Origin: an uncultured Polaribacter sp. | Lineage (GTDB): Bacteria > Bacteroidota > Bacteroidia > Flavobacteriales > Flavobacteriaceae | DNA: 64,000 bases | Reading direction: 5' to 3' | Assembly: GCF_947503855.1 (NCBI RefSeq) | Contig: NZ_CANNFF010000007.1 | Coordinates: forward strand, 145,028-209,027 | Shown here: positions 63,845-64,000 of the stretch, piece after piece | Layout of the letters: each line of letters opens with the position of its first letter | Position numbering within the stretch: position 1 is the first letter of the stretch | Position numbers and translations under genes: made by a program | The notes under the pieces: generated by a model | The model's database searches: none | What the model saw: only the letters and a program-made list of their open reading frames with translations | What the model was told of the DNA's origin: nothing

Positions 63845-64000
63845 TATATGCTTTTACCCGTTGTGCATTTTAAATAATGCTAATTTTAATATTATTAATA
63901 TTCCTATCGAATATAAATTTATAGATGTACTGAACCGTTGTTAACGCTGTAATTTTTGATAATATTCTAGTTTTAAACCCTTGAAAAGTCTTTGCATAAT

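Overview
The window is AT-rich chromosomal DNA from a member of the Bacteroidota, almost certainly family Flavobacteriaceae (Polaribacter/Tenacibaculum-like). This rests on the gene order xerC-hpf-tRNAs-tuf-tRNA-Trp-secE-nusG-rplKAJL-rpoBC, on -7 boxes of the TAnnTTTG type, on the near absence of Shine-Dalgarno sequences except a very strong one at rpsU, on SusC/SusD pairs, and on Bacteroidota-type tyrosine integrases, RteC and hybrid two-component regulators. The genus is inference.

Layout. (1) 1-10.7 kb, housekeeping: a partial metallopeptidase-like gene, a LOG-family hydrolase and uvrA on the minus strand; then on the plus strand a PspC-domain protein, a K+ channel with RCK domain, an RmlD-like reductase, a sodium:alanine symporter, a helix-hairpin-helix protein and an acyl-CoA dehydrogenase whose last 16 codons are duplicated as a relic downstream. 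(2) 10.7-26 kb, translation/transcription block: rpsU, xerC, hpf, four tRNAs, tuf, tRNA-Trp, secE, nusG, rplK-A-J-L, rpoB, rpoC, with several intergenic hairpins and repeats. (3) 26-31.8 kb: a DUF3467 protein, a TonB-dependent receptor plus beta-propeller phytase pair bracketed by two near-identical terminators, and aroC.

(4) 32.06-45.57 kb: tRNA-Ser(TGA) followed by a 13.4-kb integrative element. A 16-bp copy of the tRNA 3' end (32131-32146 and 45551-45566) marks its ends. Paired GGTGACC boxes with the same 12-bp spacing lie inside both ends, as expected of integrase arm-type sites. Core genes are an integrase, two HTH/excisionase-like proteins, a very divergent family-A polymerase-like protein, a conserved protein of unknown function encoded on the minus strand next to a candidate structured RNA, and a 62-aa protein beside the right arm sites. 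The cargo is a complete DpnII-type (GATC) restriction-modification set (alpha methylase, endonuclease, beta methylase). It is split by a membrane protein, a DGQHR protein, a zinc-ribbon/DUF3883 protein and unknown genes, and followed by a nuclease-DUF5655 protein.

(5) 45.57-63.56 kb: remains of a second, related element in tandem at the same tRNA. Its integrase carries one nonsense codon and has GGTTACC/GGTAACC boxes in place of GGTGACC. Its cargo is a fructan utilisation locus: a hybrid two-component sensor with a periplasmic sugar-binding domain, a sugar porter, two GH32 lipoproteins, SusC, SusD, a DUF4960-like surface lipoprotein and a fructokinase. The locus would sense fructose, cleave levan or inulin at the surface, import the products and phosphorylate fructose. 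Decayed mobility genes follow: a frameshifted rteC, an HTH gene, and a truncated element gene fused end-to-end with a truncated hipA. An intact hipB lies beyond.

The strongest leads are the divergent polymerase-like protein, the two-element system with divergent arm sites, the split DpnII island with its embedded DGQHR/DUF3883 module, the candidate structured RNA, and carriage of a whole fructan locus on a decayed tRNA-Ser element.
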